Assembly (NCBI GenBank): GCA_963970005.1
Contig: CAXAMN010021385.1
Coordinates: forward strand, 222,805 to 286,804
Length of the DNA stretch: 64,000 bases
Reading direction: 5' to 3'
Source: Durusdinium trenchii
Taxonomy: Eukaryota; Sar; Dinophyceae; Suessiales; Symbiodiniaceae
In this document: piece after piece, positions 1 through 10,612 of the stretch
How positions within the stretch are numbered: position 1 is the first letter of the stretch
How the letters are laid out: each line of letters begins with the position of its first letter
Notes under the pieces: generated by a model
The model's database searches: none
What the model saw: the letters and a program-made list of their open reading frames with translations, nothing else
Told to the model about the DNA's origin: nothing
Made by a program: the position numbers and the translations under genes

Positions 1-104
1 AACCGTCGTTCCGCAGAGCTTGACTCTCCAGGTGCGGAGCCACACTTTGTATGGTAAAACATAGCATTTCGTGCGTCCGCTATCTCTCGAAAATGCATTT
101 CGTA

Positions 105-254
105 CGAGACTTCCTTCCAATGTGCATGTTGAACACCTGCAAAACGAAGCCATTCTGCGAGACTTCCTTCCAAAATGCATGTTGAAGAGCTGACTGGAAC
201 TAGACTCTAGACTTCCTTCCAAAATGCATGTTGAAGAGCTGACTGGAACTAGAG
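105..254. repeat. Tandem 49-bp repeat
   Basis: Two nearly identical units (161-209 and 210-254), each starting GACTTCCTTCCAAAATGCAT, follow a partial, more diverged unit at 105-135. The two full units share the segment running to GAGCTGACTGGAACTAGA, so the duplication looks recent. No coding function is visible. Confidence 0.85.
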
Positions 255-1421
255 CTAACTATACCTAGAGCTTTTGAAAGTCCGTAACACGGAAGTTTTG
301 CCCTAAACTTCCTTTGATAATCTCAAAAAGCGGACATATTTGGTGTGTGCGTGTGTGTGTGCGTGTATGGGGTAGGGGGAGGCGGGGCGGGGCTTGCATT
401 TGATCCACTCTGAAATAGAACAACCGACTATGGTAGAATGTTCAAATGTTTCATCCCAGATCTGCGCCTTTGTCCCGGCACAAAACCCACAGAAGGCTCC
501 ATGGGCAAAGGAATGGCAAAGCAATGGCGCTTCTGAAAGTTTCAAGCCTTCAAGACTTCAATCTCCGTAGTGCAGTTACAAAATTTACTGTTGTTTATGG
601 TGTCTCCCTTGTTTGAGTCTAGAACTCAACGCCCTAAAGCATCATATACGACACATTAAAGACAAAAATGAGATCTTGGTTGAATGATTCTGAATTCGGG
701 GTGTGATGCCGTTTCTGCATGCTTCTTGTGCCTCTAGATTCTTAGAAAAACATGTCAAGGTCTGGGCGATGATTGTCAAAAACAGTTGTCTGTCTATGAT
801 TGCCTGTCTTGTCATGGATGAACCGAACACAAATATGCGAAGACTCTTGTTCCAATAGCGGCTCCCTGTGGCAAGTTTGAATCTCGCAGCTTGCATGACG
901 AAGCCTGTTGTGCTTGTCTGCTTGGTGGAGACAAGGGAAGTAAAATGATATCTAAAAAAACTAAAGTCTGGAGAGAAATTGATGGGTACCAGTACACCAC
1001 ACAACCTGACCTGCCCATACAGCCACGCAGCTTCTGCGACAACTGACCAATCCGCCACTCTGCACGCCTCAGAAAGGTTCAGCGTTGCCATTGTTTGATC
1101 CTGGTCATTGCTTCATATTGCTTCTATCGTGTGTTTTCTTGTGACTGTGTTGCATTGCTATCCATTGCTATGCATTGCTTTGCACTGCTTCTATATATTT
1201 TGAAGGCTTTTCTTACGAGCACTGCAACTTCACCAGCAAAACATGGAGGGTCTAGCTTGGCTCCGCGGCTCTAAGTCCAGTCCATCAACACAGGCGCTTG
1301 ACAGCTGAACTCCATCCAAATGGCCAGGATCTGTATCTGCCAGTGAGTAGCGTAAACCGACACATGAAATCACATGAACATGCTTCAAGTTTTGCGGAGT
1401 ATGAGTCTAAGGACATGTTTC
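255..1421. other. Non-coding stretch, no gene seen
   Basis: Short open frames occur on the minus strand (642-1091) but show no recognisable domain or gene-like composition. A run of short near-repeats of GCATTGCTAT/GCTTCTAT lies at about 1110-1195. Nothing else is supported. Confidence 0.5.
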
Positions 1422-1494
1422 TAATAGCTTCTTGTTACTACTAGTAAGGCACTTGTTACTAGAAGCGATGCACTTGTTACTAGTAGCTTATTGT
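1422..1494. repeat. CTACTAG-type dispersed repeat, cluster 1
   Basis: Cluster of short units built around TTGTTACTAGTAGC and TACTACTAGTAAGGCAC. The first 31 bases (1422-1452) are identical to 2263-2293. Related units occur at 2516-2630, 47876-47953 and 48671-48778. The core ACTAGT is palindromic. Confidence 0.75.
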
Positions 1495-2262
1495 TCGTGA
1501 GCAGCAAGTACTCTCTTTCAGAACTTTAGCGTTGTGTAGCCTGAATACATGCTAGCCATCGTCAATGATGTAGACGAGTGGCCGGAGGACCTTGATGCAA
1601 AGCAGCAACGGATGTGCTACTGAAACCAAGTCATCGCTCCACACAATGTGTGCAAGTGCAATACTCTTGTGATTTGAGATCATGGCAAGCTGCTTTTCGT
1701 GGCAAACGATACCTCCTGAGGGTACATGCCCAAAGGTAACGCACAACCATGATGCTATTTGTACATCCAAAGGGGTGGCTGTGTGACAGTGGGCCTGAGA
1801 AGAAAGTCCAAACATGTCATAAACATGCAACATAGATGTGCAGCCGGACACTTGCAACAAAACAAAGACCCACCTTTGTTGTTGAAGTTGAGTTGATGCT
1901 GCAAGTGTTAAGCCACATTCGCGTGAAAGACAGTTGACCGCAGTCTGCAGTTGTATAATTCTATGCTTACTTTATCTCTCCTCTACAATAGACAATAGCC
2001 TTCTAATTTGTAGATGTTGTAGCAGGATGGCTATCAAACCAAACTCCTACTTCGCTGCGGCGCTACGTGTAACGCGAGAAACTCCTACAACCGACCCAAT
2101 CAAATCAGTAGCCATGTGAAGGAGAGGATAGAAGAGTACAGTATATGATTGCACAGACACACGACACGCCAGGGCCATCAACCACCCCAGGAACTGCAGC
2201 ACACGCCGACCCACCAAATTCAATGATGTTTTGCCCCTGAATAGTTTAATTAGAATTGTAAT
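1495..2262. other. Non-coding stretch, no gene seen
   Basis: Only short open frames (minus 1552-1860, plus 1934-2119) with no domain, signal or repeat structure. I see no supportable gene. Confidence 0.5.
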
Positions 2263-2333
2263 TAATAGCTTCTTGTTACTACTAGTAAGGCACCTGTTAC
2301 TACTAGCAAGGCACTTGTAATTACTAGCAAAGG
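2263..2333. repeat. CTACTAG-type dispersed repeat, cluster 2
   Basis: Begins with the 31 bases shared exactly with 1422-1452, then continues with further TACTACTAGCAAGGCAC units. It is the second copy of the family within 0.85 kb. Confidence 0.75.
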
Positions 2334-2515
2334 AATCTAAGAGGTTTGACGGATTTTGGACGGTTCAAAGGTTCGGATACCCCACGAATCCTGCCTGGGC
2401 GCCCATTCGGTATCTCCAGACCAATCCCGTTCACCCGAGTCTCTCAAAGGGAGAACACATGAGAACACTCCCCACCCAACACACCTGAAATGAAGAAGTG
2501 AAACCAGCAATCCCA

Positions 2516-2630
2516 ACACTACTAGGAGGACGCTACTAGGAGCAAAGGGCATCGCTACTAGGGGCAAGGACGCTACTAGGGGCTCCTGGCCTTACTACTA
2601 GTAACAAGGACGCTACTAGGAGCTTCCATG
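2516..2630. repeat. CTACTAG-type dispersed repeat, cluster 3
   Basis: About six units of the form CGCTACTAGGRGCAAGGA separated by 15-25 bases. The unit GCATCGCTACTAG recurs 45 kb away at 47.9 and 48.7 kb. Confidence 0.75.
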
Positions 2631-2794
2631 TGAGGGGCCAAACGGCCCCACACCCCAGATCCCCACAACCTGAAGCTGAAATGAAGAACCAATCTTAGCA
2701 GAACCAGGCAGAAGTTGCATGCTCCCACCCCTCGCACAACCACAAATGTTTCACGGACGAGCCGGAGAAACACTGGACTAAATGGTCGAGCCAC

Positions 2795-2887
2795 ATTAGG
2801 TTCACCCTCACCTACCGACTCAAATTAGGTTGGAGGCCATCGCCATTAGGTTCACCCTCAGCATCCTTCACCTACCAACTCACTTCA
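2795..2887. repeat. 50-bp tandem duplication
   Basis: ATTAGGTTCACCCTCA occurs at 2795 and again at 2845, each followed by a diverged CACCTACCRACTCA. The intervening TTGGAGGCCATCGCCATTAG also occurs in the CTACTAG cluster at 47900-47940, linking this duplication to that family. Confidence 0.7.
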
Positions 2888-4602
2888 GGGCAAATGATTC
2901 TGCCAGGTAGTCGCCTGTAGGCCGAACCAATGTCGGCCAAGCCTGCACTCATTCCGAGGTGTGGACGTGCAAAGCTCCAAAGCACACCGTATTATATATA
3001 TGTGATATTATATAGATTATATATATATTGTAATATATATAGTATGTGTTCACATGTCTTCTTTACCTAATGATGTCATATGAAACGTCAAACACAACAA
3101 TGCTGGGAGTGCATCGATCAGGTCCTTGTTAGGAACCTTCAGGCCAGGCGGCGAGTCATTCTGCGGGAAGCAGGTGTTGGCAAGCATTTCACTCTCTTAC
3201 TGTGCAGTTGCTGCCACGATCTACGTTTCTTGTTGCACCCTTTCAAGGGATTGGACCTTCATTGTGAAAAGAGTATTGTCCTATTTCGCAGAAACCTCAG
3301 CTTCTTAGCTCATCGTATCTAGAACATGTTCACTTTGGCTCTGCCGGCCTTTGGCGAAAGGCCCGGCGGCGGCGAATCCGTCTGGGTCGCACGGTGTCCA
3401 AGTCTTTCATGTCTTTGCTTTCTATTCTGAGGTCCTTGCATCTAGTTCATTGCTTTGTCTGCTTCTTCTCTTTCTCGTACTACGTCTTTTTTCTTCTGTA
3501 CTCATATATCTTTCTCCTGTTTCTTCATATCGCTCTTCTTTATTTAAAGAAGTTTGAGCAACTCTCCAAACATGGAGATCCCACCGTACAGATGTCTAAG
3601 CAGCCAGCCACCATCGGCACCAGCCTGCGTAGGGTTCTGACCATCGATTTCCAGAAAAAAAATCAGACAAGACATGACTTGCTGTAAGGGGGTTGACGAT
3701 GGAATGAGAATGGATGAGATGCGAAGTGAAGTGAGATGAGTAAGATTGGAGTGCACAAAGGTCTTTGTTAGGGCCAGGTGAGATGGCCGGCCAGCGAGCT
3801 GAAGGCACCTAAAGCCCATAGAAATCATAGAAGGCACTCCTGTCTTCCTTTCCCCTCGCATCCAGGTTCATCCAAGTTGTTTGCTTTGTCAAATGAAGCT
3901 CTCTTTGGCGGCTCCATGGCCGCATTGCAAAACCTTGGAACCAGGAACAGCATGACAATTCTATGCTAGCTTTCATCACATGTAAGATCATGTAAGTGCC
4001 AAACGTCCCAAAATTGATGCAATCAAATGCACAGAGCCTATGCCAATGCATCAACCGCCAGAAAGAAACCTGCTTTCGGATTAGTGGCAATTTAGCGGTG
4101 GTGGGCGGCAAGCGCAGCTTCTAAGACGGGGCGTTCCACGTTGGAGAAATCACCCAGGACCTGGCAAAGCTACCAAGGCACCGGGTTGTGTGACCGGCAA
4201 AAGAAGCACAAGCCTGCTGCTTCAGTACTGCAAGCATGTCGCCACCTGGTGTGACTTAGGGAGCCCTCAACAAACCAGGTTTGCAGTGTCACAGGGAAAT
4301 GAAGAATTCTAGACGAAAACCCAAAGGTTTCTGAGAGTCTGACGCTGCATAGCTCGAAGCCACATGTTCTCAGACCAGTTTGGTGCAGCTACCTGGCAGA
4401 GATTACAACCTTTCCTCCTGCCCTATGCTGCAACTCGTAGCACATTCAAATACACATCAGAAGTCTGGTAGGCACGATAGTTGCCAAAACCAAAACCTGA
4501 GGATCATACCCCTGCTTCAGGGCAGCCAACAAGCCCATCGATCACACCAGAGAGCCTAAAGGGCAACTCTGGCTGCGCTAGTCAAAATTTGTTGGATCAA
4601 AC
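2888..4602. other. Non-coding stretch with an AT-rich tract
   Basis: An alternating AT tract (ATATATAT/TATATAGA) lies at 2990-3048. Open frames at 3351-3687 (plus) and 3544-4111 (minus) overlap each other on both strands and have no recognisable domain. No gene is supported. Confidence 0.5.
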
Positions 4603-4717
4603 CCATACATACATACATACATACATACATACATACACACATACACACATACATACATTCATACACACATACATACATACATACATACGCACATACATAC
4701 ATACATACATACATACA
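4603..4717 (+). repeat. (CATA)n microsatellite, no inserted element
   Basis: About 115 bp of CATA repeats with a few CACA and CATT variants. It is the same repeat, in the same orientation, that bounds the three LINE copies downstream, but here no element is inserted. The HTYIHTYI-type peptides it encodes are microsatellite translations. Confidence 0.95.
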
Positions 4718-5602
4718 CGAACAAAACAAAACAAAACATAACCTTACTTTACATTCCACTTATACATCTATATATATATACAAATACATACATTGTGGTT
4801 GACCAATATTCTTTCATCCTAGAATGGCCATTCTTCGCGGGAAGAAAAACATTTTTCGCGGATCTTTCGCGGCCTCATCGCGAAGCATGGTCCTACAACA
4901 AGGTCTGGCTAACGTGAGCCGGATCTGTTCATGTTTGTATCACAAAATAGGGGCTGACATCTTGCAGAATGACCCCAGAAGGCTGAGAGTTTCCACAGCC
5001 TCAGGGATGGCATGGTGAAAACGGGGAGCGACCAAGCCGGGAAAATAGGTGGGATCAGGAAAGCTCGTGCACAAGTTTACGAGCTGATGTTGTTGGAGGA
5101 TACTCCTATTACTATAGGGGAGATATTCGTATTTTGGAACAACCATCTAGTCATGTCTTGGTGCCTTATTCCCTTTAACCTGGGCAAACCTTAAGCGATA
5201 CCATTTTGTGGTACAACTAAATGATTGGGTCTTGGACATTGTTTTCTGCTACCAGTACTCATTTCAGCCCGTCAGCCGGCACGGAAAACGCTACAGCGCT
5301 CGCAGGTCTCGGCGTTGGCTCAGCTCCCCTCGGATCCTTCGGCGGCCCCTGTGTTCGGTGGCATCGCAAACAAGCTAAGCTCGGCAAGTCGATATATCGA
5401 AGAGTTTTCACTTGAAGCTGCTTTCTACACAGTCAGAGTTCCATTTAGATCATTGCTGTTGTTATTCTTTGACTACTAGGTAGACATTGGGTAGACATTG
5501 GGTCACCCTGGATGATAGCCAAGTAGACACTTTTTAAATGAAATTGGAAAATGCAATTTCTGACGTATCGTCCCAAGCCAAATGCAATTTTTAGGTAGAG
5601 GG
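4718..5602. other. Non-coding stretch before the LINE cluster
   Basis: TTCGCGG is repeated at 4835-4880 and a short duplication of GTAGACATTGG lies at about 5480-5502. A plus-strand frame at 5225-5479 looks weakly coding-like but matches nothing I recognise. No gene is called. Confidence 0.45.
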
Positions 5603-5664
5603 TATACATACACGCATACATACATACATACATACATACATACATACATACATACATACACACA
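5603..5664 (+). repeat. (CATA)n array at the 5' edge of LINE copy 1
   Basis: CATA repeats run directly into TGGCTCAAG, the first bases of LINE copy 1. The orientation matches the other arrays at 10.2, 14.7 and 22.4 kb. Confidence 0.95.
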
Positions 5665-5673
5665 TGGCTCAAG
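5665..5673 (+). other. Spliced-leader remnant at LINE 5' end
   Basis: TGGCTCAAG equals the last nine bases of the dinoflagellate spliced leader (known 3' end TTTTGGCTCAAG). It sits exactly at the boundary between (CATA)n and element sequence, as in copy 3. This suggests that trans-spliced element RNA was the template of retrotransposition. Confidence 0.6.
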
Positions 5674-5999
5674 CCACGAGGTGTCCAAGCCCGCGGCCCA
5701 CGAAGACGGGCTGGTGCGAATTCCTTTGCGAGCATATCCAGGACAACCTCTCAGGTCTGATCCTGTACTTCCCCACGTACAACACATTCTTTGCTCGCAA
5801 TCTTGCTGGACAACATCCAAGTTTTTGAGTTGCTCTTTTACCTCTGGCAGGTCTCGCCTGGCTACATCTTGGGGATCAGAGGCGGCACTGGCACTTTCTC
5901 ACAGCAGAGCTCTCTAGCCAGAACGAGATCGGTGCTCTGATCCACCAACCACAGCCTCGGTTTTTCTCAAGGCTGTTGACACCCAGGTCATCCGGGACT

Positions 6000-6837
6000 A
6001 TGACAACCTCCTGGTGCAGAGCATACCAAGTCTGCAGTAAAAGCAGCTGCAGAAATTGGATCCAGAGCGGCAACCGTTGTCATAAGTGCGGGACTTGGTG
6101 GAACATCACCAAAGCCAATGGAAAAGGAAAAGGACAAGGCCATGCAAGCAAAGGCAATGGACCTACGTCCCTACGTCAAACTCCACATGGCCAAGAAGGA
6201 CATACCAAGAGGCGCTCATGGACACTCCACCGGGCTAGCCCAGACCCCTTCGACGACCCAAAGATCAACAACAAGCTGCAGAGCTGCTGACAGCCACATG
6301 GGATGTCATCCCTGACACCATCCAGACGAAACTCCAGGCCCTGGGAGTCGGGCCGAAGGCACAGGAGGAACCGGGGTTGAGTGACACACGTTTGACAGCA
6401 CCTTTACCACAAACTGAGAAAGAGATTGCACAGCAGTTGAAGCAGCAAGTCACGGAGCTCAAGAATCAATCGATTCGTAAGACCCAGCTACAAGCCAAAC
6501 TTGATCAGGTGAAGAGTCAATATGCAGCAATGCTCCAGGATATGCAGGATATCCAATCGAAGCTCAGCAGAAGCTCAAAGAACTCTCAGACAAGTACATG
6601 GCTGCAGTGAACCAGACACCAAAACCTGAGGAGCTCAATCAGGCCGAGGCTACAACAGAGCCCATCCGAATGGCCGTCGAATCTTTTGTGACAAGTTTAG
6701 GCATTTCGTTGACTGAAGAGCAGCGAAGCCAGCTGCACGGACTTCTCAAACGTCCCAACATGGAAGGAGAAGATCCAACCAAGAGAAGGAAAACAGAAGC
6801 GTCTGCGGCACCACCAGCAGGGCAGTTGTGTGGGTAA
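6000..6837 (+). pseudogene. LINE ORF1 remnant (copy 1)
   Basis: The likely start is the ATG at 6000, which aligns with the ATG at 15084 of copy 3 (both give MT, then W, RAY and VCS.SSC). The zinc finger has spacing C-x4-C-x10-C-x2-C followed by WW. It continues through a GKGKGQG basic-glycine stretch, a coiled coil (frame at 6377-6600), the conserved AVESFVTSLGISLTEEQ segment and the nuclear-localisation-like KRRKTE. At least two frameshifts (near 6250-6380 and 6590) break it. It ends at GGG TAA, with ORF2 open in the +1 frame. By analogy with other LINE ORF1 proteins it would bind element RNA or DNA; that role is inferred. Confidence 0.75.
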
Positions 6838-6838
6838 C
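6832..6838 (+). promoter_or_regulatory. Putative +1 frameshift site GGG TAA C
   Basis: ORF1 ends GGG TAA and ORF2 is open as GGT AAC, one base forward. A tRNA on GGG could re-pair with GGT keeping its first two pairs, and the stop is followed by C. The same heptamer with the same frame relation occurs at 10606 and 15957. In this copy ORF2 has no nearby in-frame ATG. Confidence 0.55.
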
Positions 6839-9800
6839 AGCAGGCCTGCAACACAGGGGAAGCTTCAAGGGGAACACGCGCCTATTCCCTTTGACGATTT
6901 TGATGAGGCACCAACTTCAGGGGACTCCTTGAACCTGTTCGAATGGGTTTGCCGCGCTGCTTCGGGCTCAGAGCTATCCATTCACTCTGGCATCACAGGG
7001 TGTGCAGGGGAACAGACACACCTCAATCACCTTGCAAACAATTACAACAAGGAAACAGACTTCCAGCTACATGAAGGGGAGATTTCACGTCAACTTGAAG
7101 TACCACCTGAACACAAGTTTCAGACAATCGATTCTACCTTAGTTTTGAGTTCACAGCCAAATGGAAATGATGTGCCTGTACTTGTGACTGGCCCGACCTA
7201 CGTGTCCATCAAAGGAGGAGCATTGCCGACGACTCCTTCTGCCACATCCACACCGGAGCACATCCATATGGCCCATGACTATGCATCGACCACAGGCTGC
7301 ATTTTGCAGAATCTGACTATGACGATTGGAAATCCAAGTGCACACTGCTTTGCCAATGCCTCGTGGAGAGCTTTTACATGGACCTGTGCCCTCTTGCAGG
7401 AAACCAGCACACAACCATGGGGAAATTTACAAGACGCAGTGCAGGAGTCTCTGGACACGGCAGAACATGTTGATCTGCACCAACAACTTCCAGGACTTGG
7501 TGCACTATGGCAACAGCATGATCTCAATCTACAAGGGGACGCCAGTCACTTTGTGAACTCTCTGTGGCTACACTCCCAAACGAGAGCTTTCCACTATCGG
7601 TTCGCAGAGATCAAGGAGAATGGTTATCTGGAGGACCATGTCCAGATGCCCATCCGTGTTCCCTATCCGGATGACTGGCCAGATGATGTCAAATACCAAG
7701 AGCTCATCAACAACTGGGCCAACCAAGGAATGGGACAGTACCTCTTATAAGAGACAAGAGAATCCTCATATGTCATGTGACTCGGAACACCAGTGTGGAT
7801 GGCATCGCCACAAAGCACAACAAGCCGTTCAATCCATATGGGTCCTTCACGGTACCAAGATCACTAGATGGTTTTGCCAGAACTTCAACTGAATTTGTTC
7901 CTGCTGTCCTCATTTGCCACAGGGGCAAGACACATACCACTGGACACTATTTTGCCATTCTTATCTACAGGGATCTGATGTGGCTGGCAGACGACGGCAA
8001 GGTGCCCACCCACCTGCCCTTTTTGACTCCGAAACTGGCCAGTCAAATTACTCAGGTTTGGGCAATCAGTTTGGACACTTTCAGGACGCCGCAACAAATA
8101 TGGCAGAATCTCCCTGCGCCTGAGGAGCCAGACTTCGATCCTCCGCTTCATCCCAGCCCACAGAAGCGAGCCAGAAAGGTCCAGGATCACAACCGCCTCC
8201 ACTATGGCAACGTTACCAACTTTGGACGACAGGTGATAGACTGGTACTGGACTCGGGAGGGCGATGCGCATGTCTTTGCTGAAACACACCCGGATCCACA
8301 GACGCACCATGAGATATGTCAATATTTCACCATCAGAGGCCGCACGGTGTTTGGCATCCCAGCATGGCCTAACAAGGACAACGCAGGCACCCATGGAGGC
8401 ATTTTGGTCCTGGCTGACCCCTCCATACATCACGTCAAAGCCCTGCACACTTTGTACCAGGCATGGCCAACTGAGCTACCACATCTCGAGCAGGCCTGGC
8501 GCCAAATCCATGAGCAGTTGGTCACCAAAATCCATCCATGGTACACTGTGAAAGGACCACTGGCGGCTACAATTGCCTACCTGGCTGAATGGAAATGGCA
8601 GGCCAGCACCTTTCACCGGCGGACCCGCCAAGCAAACGACTACATGTTGGAGAATGAGATCAGTCTACAAGATCCTTAGTGGAAGATAGAAAAAGCTCTG
8701 CTGACAGAGGCCAAGAGCCAACGCACCACCAGGTTAGCTCAGAGGCAACACCACCAGCACCTACTCACAGGGTTGGGTTGGCATGTGTACCGCCAACAGA
8801 TCAAGACTGTGCCCAAGGAGCACAGAACACACCTAAAGACCTGGGCCCAAGGAGCAATACACTTTCGAGAGCACGGCAAGCCAAAGCTCTGCCCCACTTG
8901 CGGCGTTCCAGCAACACCCAAGCACATTGCGTGGATGTGCAAATGGCACCACGGCCGTGGCCATAGGCCCATGCCACCTGCATGGGCGGAAAGGCTCACC
9001 CAGCACGATGAAGAGCCTCTATGGAACGCTGGCTGGATACCTCTAGAACCACAAGAACACCAACAAGTTCAGCATCCATACCATGGGCACGGCACATGGC
9101 GAGATCTCCAGGCGATACAACCTCACCAATACCAAGGATGGGCATTCACCTTGGCTGCAACACCGTCCACCTATGACATCCGAAGCCAACTGTGGGTGTT
9201 TGGGCTCTGTGTCCACACCCTGCGAACAGAACAATTGCAGAGACTTGGAGCCCTAACAGGGATCCCGCCCAATCCGCAGACCAAAACCCGAGCTTTGATA
9301 GCAGGTCTGGCAGCTTTGGCCAAACACACCACGCAGCACTGCCGTCAAGGTCATTGTGCAGGTTGTAGCAGTTTGGGAAGCCTGGACCCACCCCAAACAC
9401 AGGGAGAGCCACCAAGAACTCTATGAAGGCCTCACAGATGATGACTTCAGGAGGGTGACGGTGCTCTACGTCAGCAAGAACACAAGAACACCAGACACTC
9501 CGGGCAACGAACCTCACCTCCAACGAAGACAGAGAGATGCGGCCTTAGCAGCTTGGGAGAGGGCCAACTCACTTCACGACAGAAAGGCCACAGAGTGGCA
9601 AGCGGTCCTGGACAAAGATCATGCAGAGATCTACTCCCACGCAGCTGCAAGATTAGCCAAGATCTTTGCTGACAAGGACCACTATCTGCACCAGAAAGCA
9701 CCCAGGCATCAAGGACGTCAGACAAAACAACACAAAAAACAGCTCGTCCAACACTGTCGCAAGCCATGGCAAGCTCCTCACCATAGATGGCAACCACACA

Positions 9801-10073
9801 GGAGTGGTTACCAGTGCAGTGCGTGTGGCGAGAGAGTGCACCAAGCACTCACAGCCTCCACCATTAAAGAAAGGCGGCGCATGCCCTCAGCTTCAAACAG
9901 AAGAGGCATATCCGGAACAGCACAGCCCACATAAACCAATTCAGAAGAAGCTCACAAGAGCCCAAGCCATTGCCAGTCTGCTTGAGAAGCAAGCAAACCA
10001 GCAACCGGCAGCAGTTGCCTACGGCACCGGCAGGACATCTCCAACAGGAGGCAAAAAGGCTCAGAGTCGATGA
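6833..10073 (+). pseudogene. LINE ORF2 remnant lacking RT (copy 1)
   Basis: The N-terminal part keeps a USP-like Cys box (GNPSAHCFANASWRAF; Cys codon 7346-7348). After a frameshift near 7745-7780 it keeps the His box (HRGKTHTTGHYF; His codon 7945-7947) and ADDG. The endonuclease begins (NVTNFG, then FAETH) but is cut at HGGIL, and the frame passes straight into post-RT sequence. An in-frame TAG (8677) interrupts the next section, which has zinc-finger CPTCGVPATPKHIAWMC and the RNase H-like part (VFGLCVHT, APGNE-type motif TPDTPGNEP). Further frameshifts lie near 9345 and 9870. With no RT and many lesions it is dead as an autonomous element. Confidence 0.85.
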
Positions 10074-10174
10074 AGGAGAGCCGGCAAGTTACCAAACAGC
10101 CACAGCAGGCAGATCTGATCAAGATCATGCCCTAGAAAGCTCAGAGAGCAGCGACTCACCAGATCCAGAAGTCG

Positions 10175-10203
10175 TACATACATACATACATACATACATA
10201 CAT
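10175..10203 (+). repeat. (CATA)n between LINE copies 1 and 2
   Basis: About seven CATA units form the entire boundary between the end of copy 1 and the 5'-truncated start of copy 2. One reading frame stays open across it (9970-10611), making a chance chimeric ORF. Confidence 0.95.
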
Positions 10204-10611
10204 GTTGAAGGGACAGGTGACAGACTTGAAAAACCTGTCCATGAAGAAAACCATCTCCAGGAGAAGCTGGATCAAACCAAAGCACAGTACCAGACCCTCC
10301 TCACAGAGATGCAAGAGCTTCAACAGAAACTCAACGATGGCCAACAGGCGCTCAAGCTGCTTTCTGAAGACTACACGAAGGCGGTGAACAAAGAAACTAA
10401 GCCAGCTGACCTGGAATCCAGCATGGACGTCGATCCACTGCCAGCGGCTGTGGAAACCTTTGTAGCCAACCTTGGAGTCTCACTATCTGATGAACAGAAG
10501 ACCCAGCTTCATGGGTTGCTCAAGCGACCCAATGACACGGATGGTGACCTCTCCAAGCGCAGGAAAACAGACGGCCCTGCAACTGCAACACCACCAGGGT
10601 CGCGCGGGTAA
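10204..10611 (+). pseudogene. LINE ORF1 3' fragment (copy 2)
   Basis: Covers the coiled coil (frame change near 10245), the conserved AVETFVANLGVSLSDEQ and HGLLKRPN segments, and KRRKTD. It ends GGG TAA C. The N-terminal zinc finger is missing through 5' truncation. Compared with copy 3 most differences are synonymous or conservative. Confidence 0.8.
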
Positions 10612-10612
10612 C
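10606..10612 (+). promoter_or_regulatory. Putative +1 frameshift site GGG TAA C
   Basis: ORF1 codon GGG (10606-10608), stop TAA (10609-10611), then C. ORF2 reads GGT AAC ATG in the +1 frame, so in this copy alone internal initiation at the ATG immediately downstream is also possible. Confidence 0.5.

Larger units (their letters stand above)
5665..10174 (+). mobile_element. CATA-LINE copy 1, degenerate, RT deleted
   Basis: A non-LTR retrotransposon remnant between two (CATA)n arrays. It contains remnants of ORF1 (zinc finger, coiled coil, KRRKTE) and ORF2 (USP-like domain, first part of the endonuclease, then directly the post-RT zinc-finger and RNase H-like regions). Relative to copy 3 about 2.4 kb is missing, from mid-endonuclease (near 17660 in copy 3) to after the RT (near 20085), and the reading frame is kept across the junction near 8410-8425. 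It also lacks the last pair of C-terminal CxxC fingers and the 3' untranslated region, ending abruptly in CATA repeats. Amino-acid similarity to copies 2 and 3 is high while third codon positions differ widely, so it belongs to a separate lineage and is not a local duplicate. Confidence 0.9.

Noticed and set aside
4603..4717. CRISPR-like array
   Set aside because: It is a plain tetranucleotide microsatellite without spacers.
4481..4759. Open frames rich in HTYI and MYVC across the CATA arrays
   Set aside because: They are direct translations of the (CATA)n microsatellite on either strand and have no other coding evidence.
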